Source of the DNA: Fimbriimonadaceae bacterium
Lineage (GTDB): Bacteria > Armatimonadota > Fimbriimonadia > Fimbriimonadales > Fimbriimonadaceae
Direction: 5' to 3'
DNA length: 64,000 bases
NCBI GenBank assembly: GCA_019638775.1
Contig: JAHBTD010000002.1
Coordinates: 434,001-498,000 of the forward strand
The notes beneath the pieces are model-generated. The model saw only the letters and a list, made by a program, of their open reading frames with translations. It made no database searches and was not told the origin of the DNA. Both the position numbers and the translations under genes were made by a program. Positions 34,454 to 43,033 of the stretch are shown in pieces; position 1 is the first letter of the stretch, and the number at the start of each line of letters is the position of its first letter.

Positions 34454-34936
34454 TCAAAGTGTGTCTCGAAGCCAAGCCCAAGCGGATTCTATGGGAGTTG
34501 GCGGAGCAATACGGTAAATAACGATCTTAACTTTTGTCTGGCCGGCATGTTTGGGGAGGTCGTTGCCCTTGGACTCGTAGCCTTCCATACTAAGCAAGCC
34601 GAAAGTTGGAAATAGATGTTTCTTCCCGTCGATTGTAAAAGCCTCCAATTGTCCATTTCCAGGATCTAGTTCGGAGAAGTCTGTAGTCATCGCTGTGAGA
34701 TGGTCTGTCCAATATTCGTAAGTGGTTAACCTACAAGTCCTGTTAGGGATGACCGGATTACGCCATATTTCTCTCAGCGCCGGCGAATCACTTCCGAAGT
34801 ATTGAACTTTCGTCGGCTTGCGTCCCTCGAGGAATAGCCATGATTCTTCAGGCCAGCGGGGTCGAGAAGCCCATACCATTGAGAGGCTGAACAATGTTAG
34901 GCCTGCAAGCAGTAGAACAGCACGCCGCCGGTTCAT
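34454..34936 (-). CDS. Small membrane-anchored protein, unknown
   Basis: 160 residues. MNRRRAVLLLAGLTLFSLSM is a basic start plus hydrophobic helix, an anchor or signal peptide. The soluble domain has PEESWLFLEGRKPTKVQYFG near 30 and ends IESAWAWLRDTL. It may be a distant paralogue of the following gene on the same strand, from which it is separated by 29 bases. Both are probably surface or periplasmic proteins. No family recognised and no catalytic motif visible. Confidence 0.72.
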   Translation of the reverse strand: MNRRRAVLLLAGLTLFSLSMVWASRPRWPEESWLFLEGRKPTKVQYFGSDSPALREIWRNPVIPNRTCRLTTYEYWTDHLTAMTTDFSELDPGNGQLEAFTIDGKKHLFPTFGLLSMEGYESKGNDLPKHAGQTKVKIVIYRIAPPTPIESAWAWLRDTL

Positions 34937-35016
34937 TCACTTATTGTATTGCAGAATTCTCAATTACCCCACCCCCTGCCCCCTTTCCTTCCTCACGCTG
35001 TTCGGTGGAGCCACAC

Positions 35017-35102
35017 CACGACTTCGTCGAGGCAAGGAGGGGGTTCCCGCAAATCACATGCTTGCAAGCAAGCACGACTTTGTATAGGCAGGGAGGGGGT
35101 TC
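35017..35102. repeat. Two-copy 30-bp direct repeat
   Basis: The 30 bases 35017-35046 and 35073-35102 agree at 26 positions; both begin CACGACTT and end GGAGGGGGTTC. Start-to-start distance is 56 bases, and a palindrome TGCTTGCAAGCA lies between them. The element lies in the 236-base gap before the ABC transporter operon and after an opposing C-rich stretch. It may be a remnant of an intergenic repeat family; no protein-binding role can be assigned. Confidence 0.75.
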
Positions 35103-35172
35103 TGAGTCCTTAACGCAATAGTTTTGCGCAAACCCTCAAGTAATCCTTGAACTTGCCGATATTTGTACCAGG

Positions 35173-36084
35173 ATGAGTTGTGCTATCGGTGTGCGTGATC
35201 TGCACGTAAAATATCGGGCCAAGAACGGGAAGTGGGTTCACGCCGTTCAGGGTCTTTCTTTTGAGGTCAAACCGGGTGAAGTGGTTGGATTTTTGGGGCC
35301 GAATGGAGCCGGAAAAAGCTCCACGCTGAAGGCTCTGATGGGCTTTGTTCAGCCGGAAAGCGGAGAATGCGAAGTCTTTGGACTTGCGGCAGGTTCTCTG
35401 GAAGCCAAGAAACAATGCGGTTATCTGCCCGAAGTTGCCCTCTATTACCCCTATCTGACGCCTTTGGAGACAATGCGGCTTTACGGCGAGCTTCAAGGCT
35501 TGCGCGGCAAGGCCCTGCTGAACGAATCGGAAGAACTTCTGGAACTGGTCGGTCTGCAAAACTCGATGACGAAGCAGAATCGACAACTCAGCAAAGGCAT
35601 GCTCCAGCGTGTGGGCATCGCCCAGTCGCTGCTCGGAAACCCCGATCTCCTCATCCTCGACGAAGTGACCAGCGGCCTCGACCCCATCGGCAGAAAGGAG
35701 CTGAGGAACCTCCTCAAAGACCGCCAGAAGCAGGGAAGCACTCTCTTCTTCTCCAGCCACGAACTGAGCGAGGTCGAGATGCTGTGCGACCGTCTGTTGC
35801 TCATCCACCAAGGCAAGCTGATTGAGGAGCGCGACATCAACGAGCTGAAGAACGAGTTGCGCCAATTCTCGGTGTCATTCACCGGAAATGCGAGCCTTAT
35901 CGACTTGACCCAGCAGATCTCTTCGGAGCCTGAGGGCTGGAATACAGCTCACTTCGACACAAAAGAAGGCTTGATCGAGGCCATTTCGAGAGTTCAGGGT
36001 TCGGGCGGACAGATCAAGGACATCGTTTCTCAGGAAGGTTCTTTGGAAGACTATTTTGTCGAGACCATCGGGAGGGCAGCATGA
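35173..36084 (+). CDS. ABC-2 type transporter ATP-binding protein
   Basis: 303 residues. ABC ATPase with Walker A GPNGAGKSSTLKALMG (about 44-59), Q-loop GYLPEVALYYPYLTPLETMR, signature QLSKGMLQRVGIAQSLL and Walker B LLILDEVTSGLDP, where Val replaces the usual Pro after DE. A C-terminal extension of about 90 residues follows, ending with SLEDYFVETIGRA, typical of ATPases that pair with ABC-2 permeases. It would drive export across the inner membrane. Its stop overlaps the permease start (ATGA), showing one operon. Confidence 0.94.
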   Translation: MSCAIGVRDLHVKYRAKNGKWVHAVQGLSFEVKPGEVVGFLGPNGAGKSSTLKALMGFVQPESGECEVFGLAAGSLEAKKQCGYLPEVALYYPYLTPLETMRLYGELQGLRGKALLNESEELLELVGLQNSMTKQNRQLSKGMLQRVGIAQSLLGNPDLLILDEVTSGLDPIGRKELRNLLKDRQKQGSTLFFSSHELSEVEMLCDRLLLIHQGKLIEERDINELKNELRQFSVSFTGNASLIDLTQQISSEPEGWNTAHFDTKEGLIEAISRVQGSGGQIKDIVSQEGSLEDYFVETIGRAA

Positions 36085-36857
36085 AGATTCAGGTTTGGAA
36101 AGCGCTGGCGCGAGGAGTTTGGCTGGAGTCAATCCGCCGCAAGGACCTCTATGTCGTCGGCATTCTCGGATTTCTTATTGTGGTCAGCGCTAGCGCGCTC
36201 GGATTCTTTGGCCTAAATGGGCTTGAGGCGTTCGCGAAAGACCTCTCAGCGACCGTTCTGGGGCTGTTCTCGACCATTATTGCAGTCCTCACTGCCTCGC
36301 GGATGCTCCCCGAAGAGATCAAGAACCGCACGCTCTATCCGCTTCTTTCGCGTCCGATCACCCGCTTCGACCTCTTAATGGGCAAGCTGATCGGGTCGGT
36401 GATCGTCACCTGGACCGGATTCCTCATCTTAACGACCCTCACTGGACTGGCGCTGATGATGTTCCATGTCCACTTTGAGGCGACGATGCTGCAATATATC
36501 GTCGCCAAAATGATGGGCCTGGTCGTGATCTGCAGCATTAGCGTGATGCTCAGCACGTACATGACCCCCGCAGCCGCAGCGACGATGAGTTTCGTGCTCG
36601 CGTTTGGATCGGCGATGATTTTGCGCGGACTCACGATGGCCTATGATGGAGCCGCCCCGGCGGTCCAGGGCATCTTCAAGTTTGTCACGATGGCTCTTCC
36701 ACAGGTTCACCTCTTCGATTTTGGTTCTCGTGTTGCCAACTCGAACTGGGGCTTGGTCCCGTCGTGGGTGATGGGCTTCCTGTTCGCCTATATGGTGATC
36801 TACTCAGGGGCGATGTTGAGCCTGAGCTGGTGGAAGTTCAGAAAGCAGGCGGTTTAA
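36081..36857 (+). CDS. ABC-2 type transporter permease
   Basis: 258 residues with about six membrane helices, for example VVGILGFLIVVSASALGFFG (20-40), LSATVLGLFSTIIAVL, VIVTWTGFLILTTLTGLALM, MMGLVVICSISVML and a terminal WVMGFLFAYMVIYSGAMLSL. RMLPEEIKNRTLYPLLSRPI between helices 2 and 3 is the segment that typically contacts the ATPase in NosY/CcmB-like ABC-2 permeases. It is translationally coupled to the ATPase gene before it and followed after 3 bases by a gene with a His-rich tail. Substrate unknown. Confidence 0.93.
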   Translation: MKIQVWKALARGVWLESIRRKDLYVVGILGFLIVVSASALGFFGLNGLEAFAKDLSATVLGLFSTIIAVLTASRMLPEEIKNRTLYPLLSRPITRFDLLMGKLIGSVIVTWTGFLILTTLTGLALMMFHVHFEATMLQYIVAKMMGLVVICSISVMLSTYMTPAAAATMSFVLAFGSAMILRGLTMAYDGAAPAVQGIFKFVTMALPQVHLFDFGSRVANSNWGLVPSWVMGFLFAYMVIYSGAMLSLSWWKFRKQAV

Positions 36858-36860
36858 GCG

Positions 36861-37901
36861 ATGAAGGGCATATTCGTTCCGATTGTCGCAGTCACGGCCA
36901 TTGGTGCCGCTGGCATGGGCGTTTCCGGCCTCAAAGACACCGTTCAGCCCCCCGCGCCACCGTCGGGCTTGGACGCGCACGAGACGCACGGCTCGACAAG
37001 CCTTCTGGGGCAGTTTCGCACTAGCGCATCTTCGTACCTCTGGCTCCGGGCCGACCTTTACCTCCACAACGGCGTGGAGATGCGGGTGCTCACCGAAGCC
37101 GAACTGAAGGCGGGCCACAAAGGGGTGGGGACCGCTGATCAGATCATGGGAGACGAAGAGACCCACGTCACCACGATTCCCACCAAAGACCGCGATTTTC
37201 GAGGCATTTTTGGGGATGTGGAGCGGTCGGTCTCTGCCTTCACCGATATGAAGGCGCATCATCACAACAACCCCGAACAGTCGCTGCCTCTGTTCCGTTT
37301 GATGACCTGGCTCGATCCTCAGTTTGTGACAGGTTGGCAGGTTGGCGCTTCCATCATCGCTCGGGAAAGGTCGGATAGCGCTACTGCGAAGGCCTTGGCA
37401 TTTTTAGAGGAAGGGATTCGAAACAACCCCAAGAGTTTGACTTTGCATGTGGAGTTAGCACGGCTCAAGATCACACGCCAACAAGAGCTTGATGACGCGA
37501 TCGTATTCCTATCAAAGGCGGTCCGTCTAGGGTTTGCACTGGGTGACAAACTAACGGAGGCTGACCAAGACACACTCGAAGACGCCTTTCGGTGGCTTGC
37601 TCTATGCTATCGAAACACGGGGCAATTCAAGTTGATGCGGGCAACTGCCGTGACAGGATTGAAGATCTTCCCAGAGGATCAGGTTTTAACGGGCTTGCTC
37701 AAGGTGGCTCCGTCGATCTTAACTACCGAAGGTGCCGATCAGTGGTCGAAATCGCTGATCAGTGCGACCGAGAGTGAAGACCTGTTCAAGTGCAAAGTCT
37801 TGGACAATCACGACGACCATGACCACGACCATAAACACGGGCATGACCACGAACATGGACACGGGCATGACCATGGTAGCCATGGGCACGATCACCATTG
37901 A
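36861..37901 (+). CDS. Membrane-anchored TPR-like protein with histidine-rich C-terminus
   Basis: 346 residues. An N-terminal hydrophobic segment (GIFVPIVAVTAIGAAGMGVS) is followed by LLGQFRTSASSYLWLRADLY, then MKAHHHNNPEQSLPLFRLMT, and TPR-like helix pairs (about 140-290: ALAFLEEGIRNNPKSLTLHV, AFRWLALCYRNTGQFKLMRA). The last 30 residues contain 15 His, interleaved with Asp and Gly, a low-affinity metal-binding tail. The gene begins 3 bases after the permease stop, so it belongs to the ABC operon and could feed it or receive its substrate outside. Zn, Ni or Cu handling is suggested by the tail only. Confidence 0.85.
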   Translation: MKGIFVPIVAVTAIGAAGMGVSGLKDTVQPPAPPSGLDAHETHGSTSLLGQFRTSASSYLWLRADLYLHNGVEMRVLTEAELKAGHKGVGTADQIMGDEETHVTTIPTKDRDFRGIFGDVERSVSAFTDMKAHHHNNPEQSLPLFRLMTWLDPQFVTGWQVGASIIARERSDSATAKALAFLEEGIRNNPKSLTLHVELARLKITRQQELDDAIVFLSKAVRLGFALGDKLTEADQDTLEDAFRWLALCYRNTGQFKLMRATAVTGLKIFPEDQVLTGLLKVAPSILTTEGADQWSKSLISATESEDLFKCKVLDNHDDHDHDHKHGHDHEHGHGHDHGSHGHDHH

Positions 37902-37910
37902 TCTGGCTCG

Positions 37911-38702
37911 TTAGGAAGTGGGCACAGCGCTGCGCAGCGACTGGAACGTTTGCAGCGCGTAGTGGTAATCCTCGATGTAGTCTACGTCGTACGCGAGTTC
38001 GGGAGGGCTGTCGTGGATTGCACGGCCATTGCACCCGAGCATGTCGAACACTTTCTTTTCGATGTCGGACACCACAAGGTGTTTGTTCATCAGCTTCCAT
38101 GCGAATGTGAAGCCGAGAACCCTCGCCATTCCGAGTTTGCTCTTGCGTCGCTTGAAGATGGTGTCAATTTGGTGGAGAGCCTTTCGGAGCGCCCTCGTGT
38201 CGACGTTGTACATACACCCGGTGGTGTAGATGCCGTCGCGGAGTTCGACGAAAGTTGCTTCGGCTCTTGGGAAGGATTCCTCAAAGTCGACCTTTGAGAT
38301 GAGGGGGACACAGAAGTCGATCCCATCGGGGCAAAGATCAAGGAAATTCGAAACCGTCTTTCCAGTCATAAAGGGCAGATCGCAGGTTGTGATAATCACC
38401 CGTTCCGGCTGTTTGGAGGTCTCCATAAGGGCATCAAGCCCTCGGAAGATATTCTCCGGTCCAGAACCGCCTTCGGGAAGGACATCGGTAGCTTCGGCAA
38501 CGGCGGAGCTTTCAATCACCTCAGATGAACCAACGACGATGATTCTGTCGATCCGGTCGGACTCGCGCAACGCTTGAATGGTTGACTCAAGGATCGTTCG
38601 CTTTTCAAACTTGATGAGCGCTTTGCTGTGCGTACCTACGACGCGCGCGAAGTTATCGTCCAATTTGCCCCCAGCGGGGATGATTACATCAAGTTTGTCC
38701 AT
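37911..38702 (-). CDS. NTP transferase domain protein (MobA/GlmU-type fold)
   Basis: 263 residues. Nucleotidyltransferase of the sugar-1-phosphate/MobA-like fold: MDKLDVIIPAGGKLDDNFAR replaces the usual AGGxGxR loop, SKALIKFEKRTILESTIQAL matches the K-P-hydrophobic strand and helix, and VIITTCDLPFMTGKTVSNFL carries the metal-binding Asp. The C-terminal third (GMARVLGFTFAWKLMNKHLV) is helical and less familiar. Substrates could be CTP, GTP or UTP with a phosphorylated cofactor or sugar; the sequence does not decide. It stands between two opposing genes, downstream of rpoD on the same strand. Confidence 0.82.
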   Translation of the reverse strand: MDKLDVIIPAGGKLDDNFARVVGTHSKALIKFEKRTILESTIQALRESDRIDRIIVVGSSEVIESSAVAEATDVLPEGGSGPENIFRGLDALMETSKQPERVIITTCDLPFMTGKTVSNFLDLCPDGIDFCVPLISKVDFEESFPRAEATFVELRDGIYTTGCMYNVDTRALRKALHQIDTIFKRRKSKLGMARVLGFTFAWKLMNKHLVVSDIEKKVFDMLGCNGRAIHDSPPELAYDVDYIEDYHYALQTFQSLRSAVPTS

Positions 38703-38803
38703 AATTTGAATTCTCGTTCGTGACGAGATTGCCTTCTACACTTATTGTAACAAGCGAAAGTCGCTTCTGAATAGAGTTTGAGACGCGAACTGCGCGGAAG
38801 ATG

Positions 38804-39826
38804 TCACTCCAGGACTTCCAGCAGTTTTCTTGCACGCGAGGGGTGCTTGAGCTTTTTCAAGGTCTTTTGCTCGATTTGGCGAATTCTTTCTCGGGTGACG
38901 TTGAACGCTTTTGCGACCTCTTCAAGAGTGTGCGACCTTCCGTCAGACAGTCCGTATCGCATGGCGATAACCTCTTTCTCACGCTCGCCGAGGGTTTCAA
39001 GAAGATTCTCGATGCGCGATCTGACCATTGATCGGATCGCGGCTTCGGCGGGGGTCTCGCCCGTCGTGTCGGTGACAAACTCTATCAGGGAAGCGTCGTC
39101 GCTATCGCCAACCGGAGATTCAAGCGACACAGGCTCCATGATCGCTCGAAGGAACTCGTGAACTTTCTCAACGGGCACTTGAAGCTCGTCGGCAAGTTCG
39201 GCTTCGGTTGGCTCTCGTCCTAGCTGCTGCTGAAGTTGGGTGGCGCATTTGAGCAGTTTATTGACGGCTTCGAGGGTGTGTACCGGCACACGAATGGTGC
39301 GCGAATGGTCGCTTATTGCCCTTGAGATGGATTGTCGAATCCACCAAGTGGCGTAGGTGCTGAACCTAAATCCACGCGTGTAATCGAACTTCTCGACGGC
39401 GCGCATCAGTCCAACGTTGCCCTCTTGAATAAGATCTTGCATGGAGAGGCCACGCCCGACAAACTTCTTGGCGATGCTGACCACGAGGCGCAAGTTGGCC
39501 TCGACCATCAATCGTTTTGCCTTGTCGCAGCCTGCCTGAGCTGCGCGAGCGATTTCGATCTCCTGCTCTTGTGTTAAAAGGGAGGTTCGCCCGATCTTCT
39601 TTAGCCAAGCTCGGACAGAGTCCTCCAGCAAAGCTTCATCGAACAACCCAACATCTTCACTACGTTCGTCGGCAAACGCTACACCATTCTGAGATTCATC
39701 CAGAAAGCCTTCTCCTATCTGGGTGGGCAACTCCTCGAAATGAGTCGATGGAGTAATGACCCGTATCTCGCCTCCAGCGTTTTCCTCGAACTCTGACGTA
39801 TTACCGCCTATAGCTCGTCCCACCAT
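38804..39826 (-). CDS. rpoD: Primary RNA polymerase sigma factor (sigma-70, RpoD/SigA)
   Basis: About 340 residues from the ATG at 39826; the frame reaches 39895 but the additional 23 residues ([10 protein letters not shown]...) look untranslated. Sigma regions: 1.2 ([20 protein letters not shown]), 2 ([20 protein letters not shown], then [20 protein letters not shown]), 3 ([13 protein letters not shown]) and 4 ([20 protein letters not shown]). Region 1.1 is absent or vestigial, as in many short SigA proteins. It directs core polymerase to housekeeping promoters. It follows dnaG on the same strand, the classical macromolecular-synthesis order. Confidence 0.96.
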   Translation of the reverse strand: MVGRAIGGNTSEFEENAGGEIRVITPSTHFEELPTQIGEGFLDESQNGVAFADERSEDVGLFDEALLEDSVRAWLKKIGRTSLLTQEQEIEIARAAQAGCDKAKRLMVEANLRLVVSIAKKFVGRGLSMQDLIQEGNVGLMRAVEKFDYTRGFRFSTYATWWIRQSISRAISDHSRTIRVPVHTLEAVNKLLKCATQLQQQLGREPTEAELADELQVPVEKVHEFLRAIMEPVSLESPVGDSDDASLIEFVTDTTGETPAEAAIRSMVRSRIENLLETLGEREKEVIAMRYGLSDGRSHTLEEVAKAFNVTRERIRQIEQKTLKKLKHPSRARKLLEVLE

Positions 39827-39921
39827 AAACAATTGCCAGCCCCCTAAGACTGCCCAAAGCACACCTACTGTACAACAGGTTTTTGCGATCTCCAAGAAAA
39901 AGAGAGCGATTGTGCTTTTTG

Positions 39922-41649
39922 TTATGGATTCTTCAGCTGTTCCAATTTTTCCTGTATTTTTTTCAATTTTTCGTCGCTGGGCTCAGATGCTTTGAGTTCG
40001 CGGAGCTCTGAGCGGTTTGAATCTTTTTTGAGATGGGCTACCGTTGTTTGCAATGACAACAGCGTGATTTGAGCAAGCAAGGGGTCGGACTCGGTGTCGG
40101 ATAGGATGACGCGCAGCTCTTCGGGCTCGACTTTGTGCAGCCATTGAGATGCGTGGCCTACTGGGGCTTCATCGGGGAAGGCGGATCGGATTGCCTCAGT
40201 GATGGCGATACCGGCAGACGAGCGTCCGAGCGCACCATCGACAATTGCACGCCATGCGAGGGAGCGTAAATCGTCTTCTACAAAGGCTTTGCAAACCACA
40301 GCCTCGGGGTTGGTAAGTGTTTTCGTTTCGATTTGAACGGGTACCGGAACACTGGATGCGTTCGTTCGTCTCTGTTTAGCGGCTCGTCTTACTTGCTCGA
40401 TGCGGGCAAAGATGGAGGTTCGGGCGCTTCGTTCGGGCTGATTAGCAAGGTACTTTGCGGCGAGCTCGGTCACATGCCGTTCGACTTCCTTCAACGACTT
40501 GGAAGCGATCAGAACCTGAGCGACAGTTTCCCAGAACTCATCGCTATTGGGGTCAATCTTGGATTCGACCTCTTTGAGTCTGAATTCTGTGGGAGTAATG
40601 CCACGTTCGGCTGCCTGCATCACGGCGCCAGCACCGGCTGTGCGGAGAAGAGTGTCCGGGTCTTCTCCCGGGGGCATGAGAGCGACGCGAACTTTGATGC
40701 CGTGTTCTTGGAGAATGGATGCTGAGCGGTCGGCGGCTTTTTGCCCGGCTGTGTCGCTGTCATAGAGAATAGTGACTTGATCGACCCAACGCTTGAGGAG
40801 GGCAGCGTGGTCCTCGGCGAGCGAAGTTCCAAGGGAGGCGATGGCTGTGGTCACCCCTGCACGATGACAGGCGATAACGTCGAGATAACCCTCCACGAGA
40901 ACCGCCTTTCGTGACTTTGACATCACCTCTTTGGCCTTGTTCATGCCGTACAGGACTCTGCTCTTTCTGTAGAGGGGAGTGTCGGAGCTGTTAATGTATT
41001 TGGGGATGCCGTCGCCGATGATGCGTCCACCAAAGGCGACGAGTTCTCCGCGCTCGTCACGGATGGGGATCATGAGTCGGCCGGTGAACTTGTCGCGATA
41101 ACCAAAATTGGGGTCACCGTCAACGAGGAACAGCTCTTTTCCCATAGCCAGGTTGAGCTTGGCCTTGCCTAAACGTGAGGCGAGCATCGTGTTGTCGGTT
41201 GGTGCGTATCCGATCTCCCATTCCTTCAGGACGGCTTCGGTGAGGCCTCTGTTTTCACAGTAAGCGATGGCTTCGGGGGTTCGGGAGAGCATCTCTTGGA
41301 AGAATGCGAGGGCTTCTTCCATGAGGGCGACTTGCTCTTTGCGTACAGACTTAGAGGGACCGGCTCCTCGTTTGAGTTCGATACCTGCGCGGTCGGCAAG
41401 GATTTTGAGAGCGTCTCCGAATTCGACGTTTTGGGTGTTCATCACCCAGTCGAAGATATCTCCGGCAGCTCCGCACGACCAACAACGGTAGCGTCCTACT
41501 CCGGGAGACACATTAAAGGACGGGTTTTTGTCGTCGTGAAACGGACAAAGTCCCGTCCAATTTTTTCCGCTTTTGCGAAGGTTTACACGCTCGCTGACGA
41601 GATCGACGATATTGATCCTTGCACGGATGTCGTCTCTCTCGTCAGCCAC
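39922..41649 (-). CDS. dnaG: DNA primase
   Basis: 575 residues. Synthesises RNA primers at the replication fork. Zinc-binding domain [16 protein letters not shown] ... [17 protein letters not shown] (C, H, C, C set, about 36-65); catalytic core with [20 protein letters not shown]; Toprim motifs [17 protein letters not shown] and [17 protein letters not shown]; a helicase-interaction region at the C-terminus. The start is GTG at 41649 ([20 protein letters not shown] is the canonical beginning). It is preceded by a secreted-protein gene, 9 bases from its stop, and followed by rpoD. Confidence 0.97.
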   Translation of the reverse strand: MADERDDIRARINIVDLVSERVNLRKSGKNWTGLCPFHDDKNPSFNVSPGVGRYRCWSCGAAGDIFDWVMNTQNVEFGDALKILADRAGIELKRGAGPSKSVRKEQVALMEEALAFFQEMLSRTPEAIAYCENRGLTEAVLKEWEIGYAPTDNTMLASRLGKAKLNLAMGKELFLVDGDPNFGYRDKFTGRLMIPIRDERGELVAFGGRIIGDGIPKYINSSDTPLYRKSRVLYGMNKAKEVMSKSRKAVLVEGYLDVIACHRAGVTTAIASLGTSLAEDHAALLKRWVDQVTILYDSDTAGQKAADRSASILQEHGIKVRVALMPPGEDPDTLLRTAGAGAVMQAAERGITPTEFRLKEVESKIDPNSDEFWETVAQVLIASKSLKEVERHVTELAAKYLANQPERSARTSIFARIEQVRRAAKQRRTNASSVPVPVQIETKTLTNPEAVVCKAFVEDDLRSLAWRAIVDGALGRSSAGIAITEAIRSAFPDEAPVGHASQWLHKVEPEELRVILSDTESDPLLAQITLLSLQTTVAHLKKDSNRSELRELKASEPSDEKLKKIQEKLEQLKNP

Positions 41650-41658
41650 GCATCTATT

Positions 41659-42453
41659 CTACGCCTTACCGCCGGCGACAACAACTGCTGTCACGACATG
41701 AGGCTTATCTTTGCCAAGACGATTGAGTCGGAAGACTACTTTGTGGGTCTTGAGATATCGGACGACGATTGCATCGCCGTTCATCTCGTAGCCTTCGGGG
41801 GCACCGTACTTTTTGATCAGATCGGCAAATTTTGCTCCGAAGCCTACGCCAGCAGCGGTCTTCACTCGGGAATCGCTCATTCCAACAGCTTCGATCTGAA
41901 CGACCTTGTTGCTGTTATCGAACACGAAGGCGTACTTGCTGTTGCCAACTTTGTAGATCCATCGTGTGTAGAGAATGCGATCGCTGTTCGCGTCTCCGCC
42001 TGCAGCGCCACCGCTACCAGGGGCTCCGCCTACGGGAGGGCCACCTCGGCCTGACGGAATGTTGAATCCGTTGCCTTCGTCGCCAATAGCTGCTCCCTGA
42101 CGGAACAGTTCATTGTCGAAGAAACCGCCGGGTCGCATATCTTCCCGCCCGATTGCTGCGTTTGGTGCGCTTCCGCCGGGGCCTGCAGTACCGATGCTCG
42201 GCCCGCGTCCACCACCAGGACCACCGGCTGGGCCGATGGCTCCACCGCCGAGAGATACGGCTTGTACCTCGAACGGGTTGCCGTATTTGGCAACGACGGT
42301 TGCACCCGTATCATAAAGCGAGATTCCAACGAGGGAGATCTTTTTCGGGGCGGCTTTGGCTGGCGCGGCCTTGGCCTGCGCGACGACATCCGATGCGAGC
42401 ATGCCACTGACGGTTGCTACACTAACGGCTAATACTATCCACTTGAGCTTCAA
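41659..42453 (-). CDS. Secreted protein with glycine-rich centre, unknown
   Basis: 264 residues with a signal peptide (MKLKWIVLAVSVATVSGMLA, cleavage probably after VVAQA). The mature protein starts with an Ala/Lys-rich linker, then a small domain VGISLYDTGATVVAKYGNPF, a Gly/Pro-rich low-complexity region (about 70-155) and a C-terminal domain RWIYKVGNSKYAFVFDNSNK with FGAKFADLIKKYGAPEGYEM. The two structured parts both contain a K-Y-G-x-P motif and may be halves of one repeat, as in small lipoproteins that scale conformational repeats. It is upstream of dnaG with a 9-base gap, so it may be co-transcribed with dnaG-rpoD. Confidence 0.82.
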   Translation of the reverse strand: MKLKWIVLAVSVATVSGMLASDVVAQAKAAPAKAAPKKISLVGISLYDTGATVVAKYGNPFEVQAVSLGGGAIGPAGGPGGGRGPSIGTAGPGGSAPNAAIGREDMRPGGFFDNELFRQGAAIGDEGNGFNIPSGRGGPPVGGAPGSGGAAGGDANSDRILYTRWIYKVGNSKYAFVFDNSNKVVQIEAVGMSDSRVKTAAGVGFGAKFADLIKKYGAPEGYEMNGDAIVVRYLKTHKVVFRLNRLGKDKPHVVTAVVVAGGKA

Positions 42454-42616
42454 ACTTGAATCCTCCTGACTTGGTCGGCTTGGCTTTCCGTGTTATATGG
42501 ACGCGCATTTGTACCCATAGGTCACGAGTCCCAGCGTAAATCGCGGGAACTTTTCCCGGCGTCTTGGTTTAAAGGTATACCTTATCAAGCTGGAAATCAA
42601 GGAGATTCACAACACA

Positions 42617-42940
42617 ATGGCATCGAACTTAGCGCTTACAACCTCAGAATTTGAAGAGAAGGTCATCAACTCGGACGTTCCTGTCCTGGTTGACTTTTGG
42701 GCAGAATGGTGTGGCCCGTGCAAAGCCATCGGCCCGTCGATTGAGGCGCTGGCATCGGAATATGAAGGAAAGGCAAAGGTTTACAAGGTCGATATCGACA
42801 ATGAGACCGAGATTGCGGAGCGATACGGCATCATGAGCATCCCGACGCTGCTGGTCTTCAAGGGCGGCAAAATCGTCGACAAGATGAACGGCGCGGCTCC
42901 GAAGCCTGTGATTGAGCAGCTTCTTTCGCGAAACGTCTAA
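42617..42940 (+). CDS. trxA: Thioredoxin
   Basis: 107 residues, standard thioredoxin size. The redox motif WCGPC is at 31-35 (in VDFWAEWCGPCKAIGP), and the cis-Pro loop IMSIPTLLVFKGGKIVDKM follows. It reduces protein disulfides in the cytosol with electrons from thioredoxin reductase (not in this window). An AAGGAG lies upstream at a rather long spacing (about 13 bases). The gene is monocistronic: a strong terminator follows 20 bases after the stop. Confidence 0.97.
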   Translation: MASNLALTTSEFEEKVINSDVPVLVDFWAEWCGPCKAIGPSIEALASEYEGKAKVYKVDIDNETEIAERYGIMSIPTLLVFKGGKIVDKMNGAAPKPVIEQLLSRNV

Positions 42941-42960
42941 TTGGCCCTGCGAAGATTTTG

Positions 42961-42994
42961 AATGCCTGCACTGTTTCAAAACGGTGCAGGCATT
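42961..42994 (+). terminator. Rho-independent terminator after trxA
   Basis: AATGCCTGCAC (42961-42971) pairs perfectly with GTGCAGGCATT (42984-42994); four further pairs inside bring the stem to about 15 bp with a TCAA loop. A T-rich run (TCTGTTTTTG) follows. The open frame for the next protein extends back into this hairpin, which argues that its real start is at 43034. Confidence 0.9.
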
Positions 42995-43033
42995 TCTGTT
43001 TTTGAACCTGGCAGGAAACGCCATAATCGGGTG

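Noticed and set aside
42962-43033. Earlier start of the Rieske protein at 42962
   Set aside because: These codons lie in the trxA terminator hairpin; the family-like start is at 43034.
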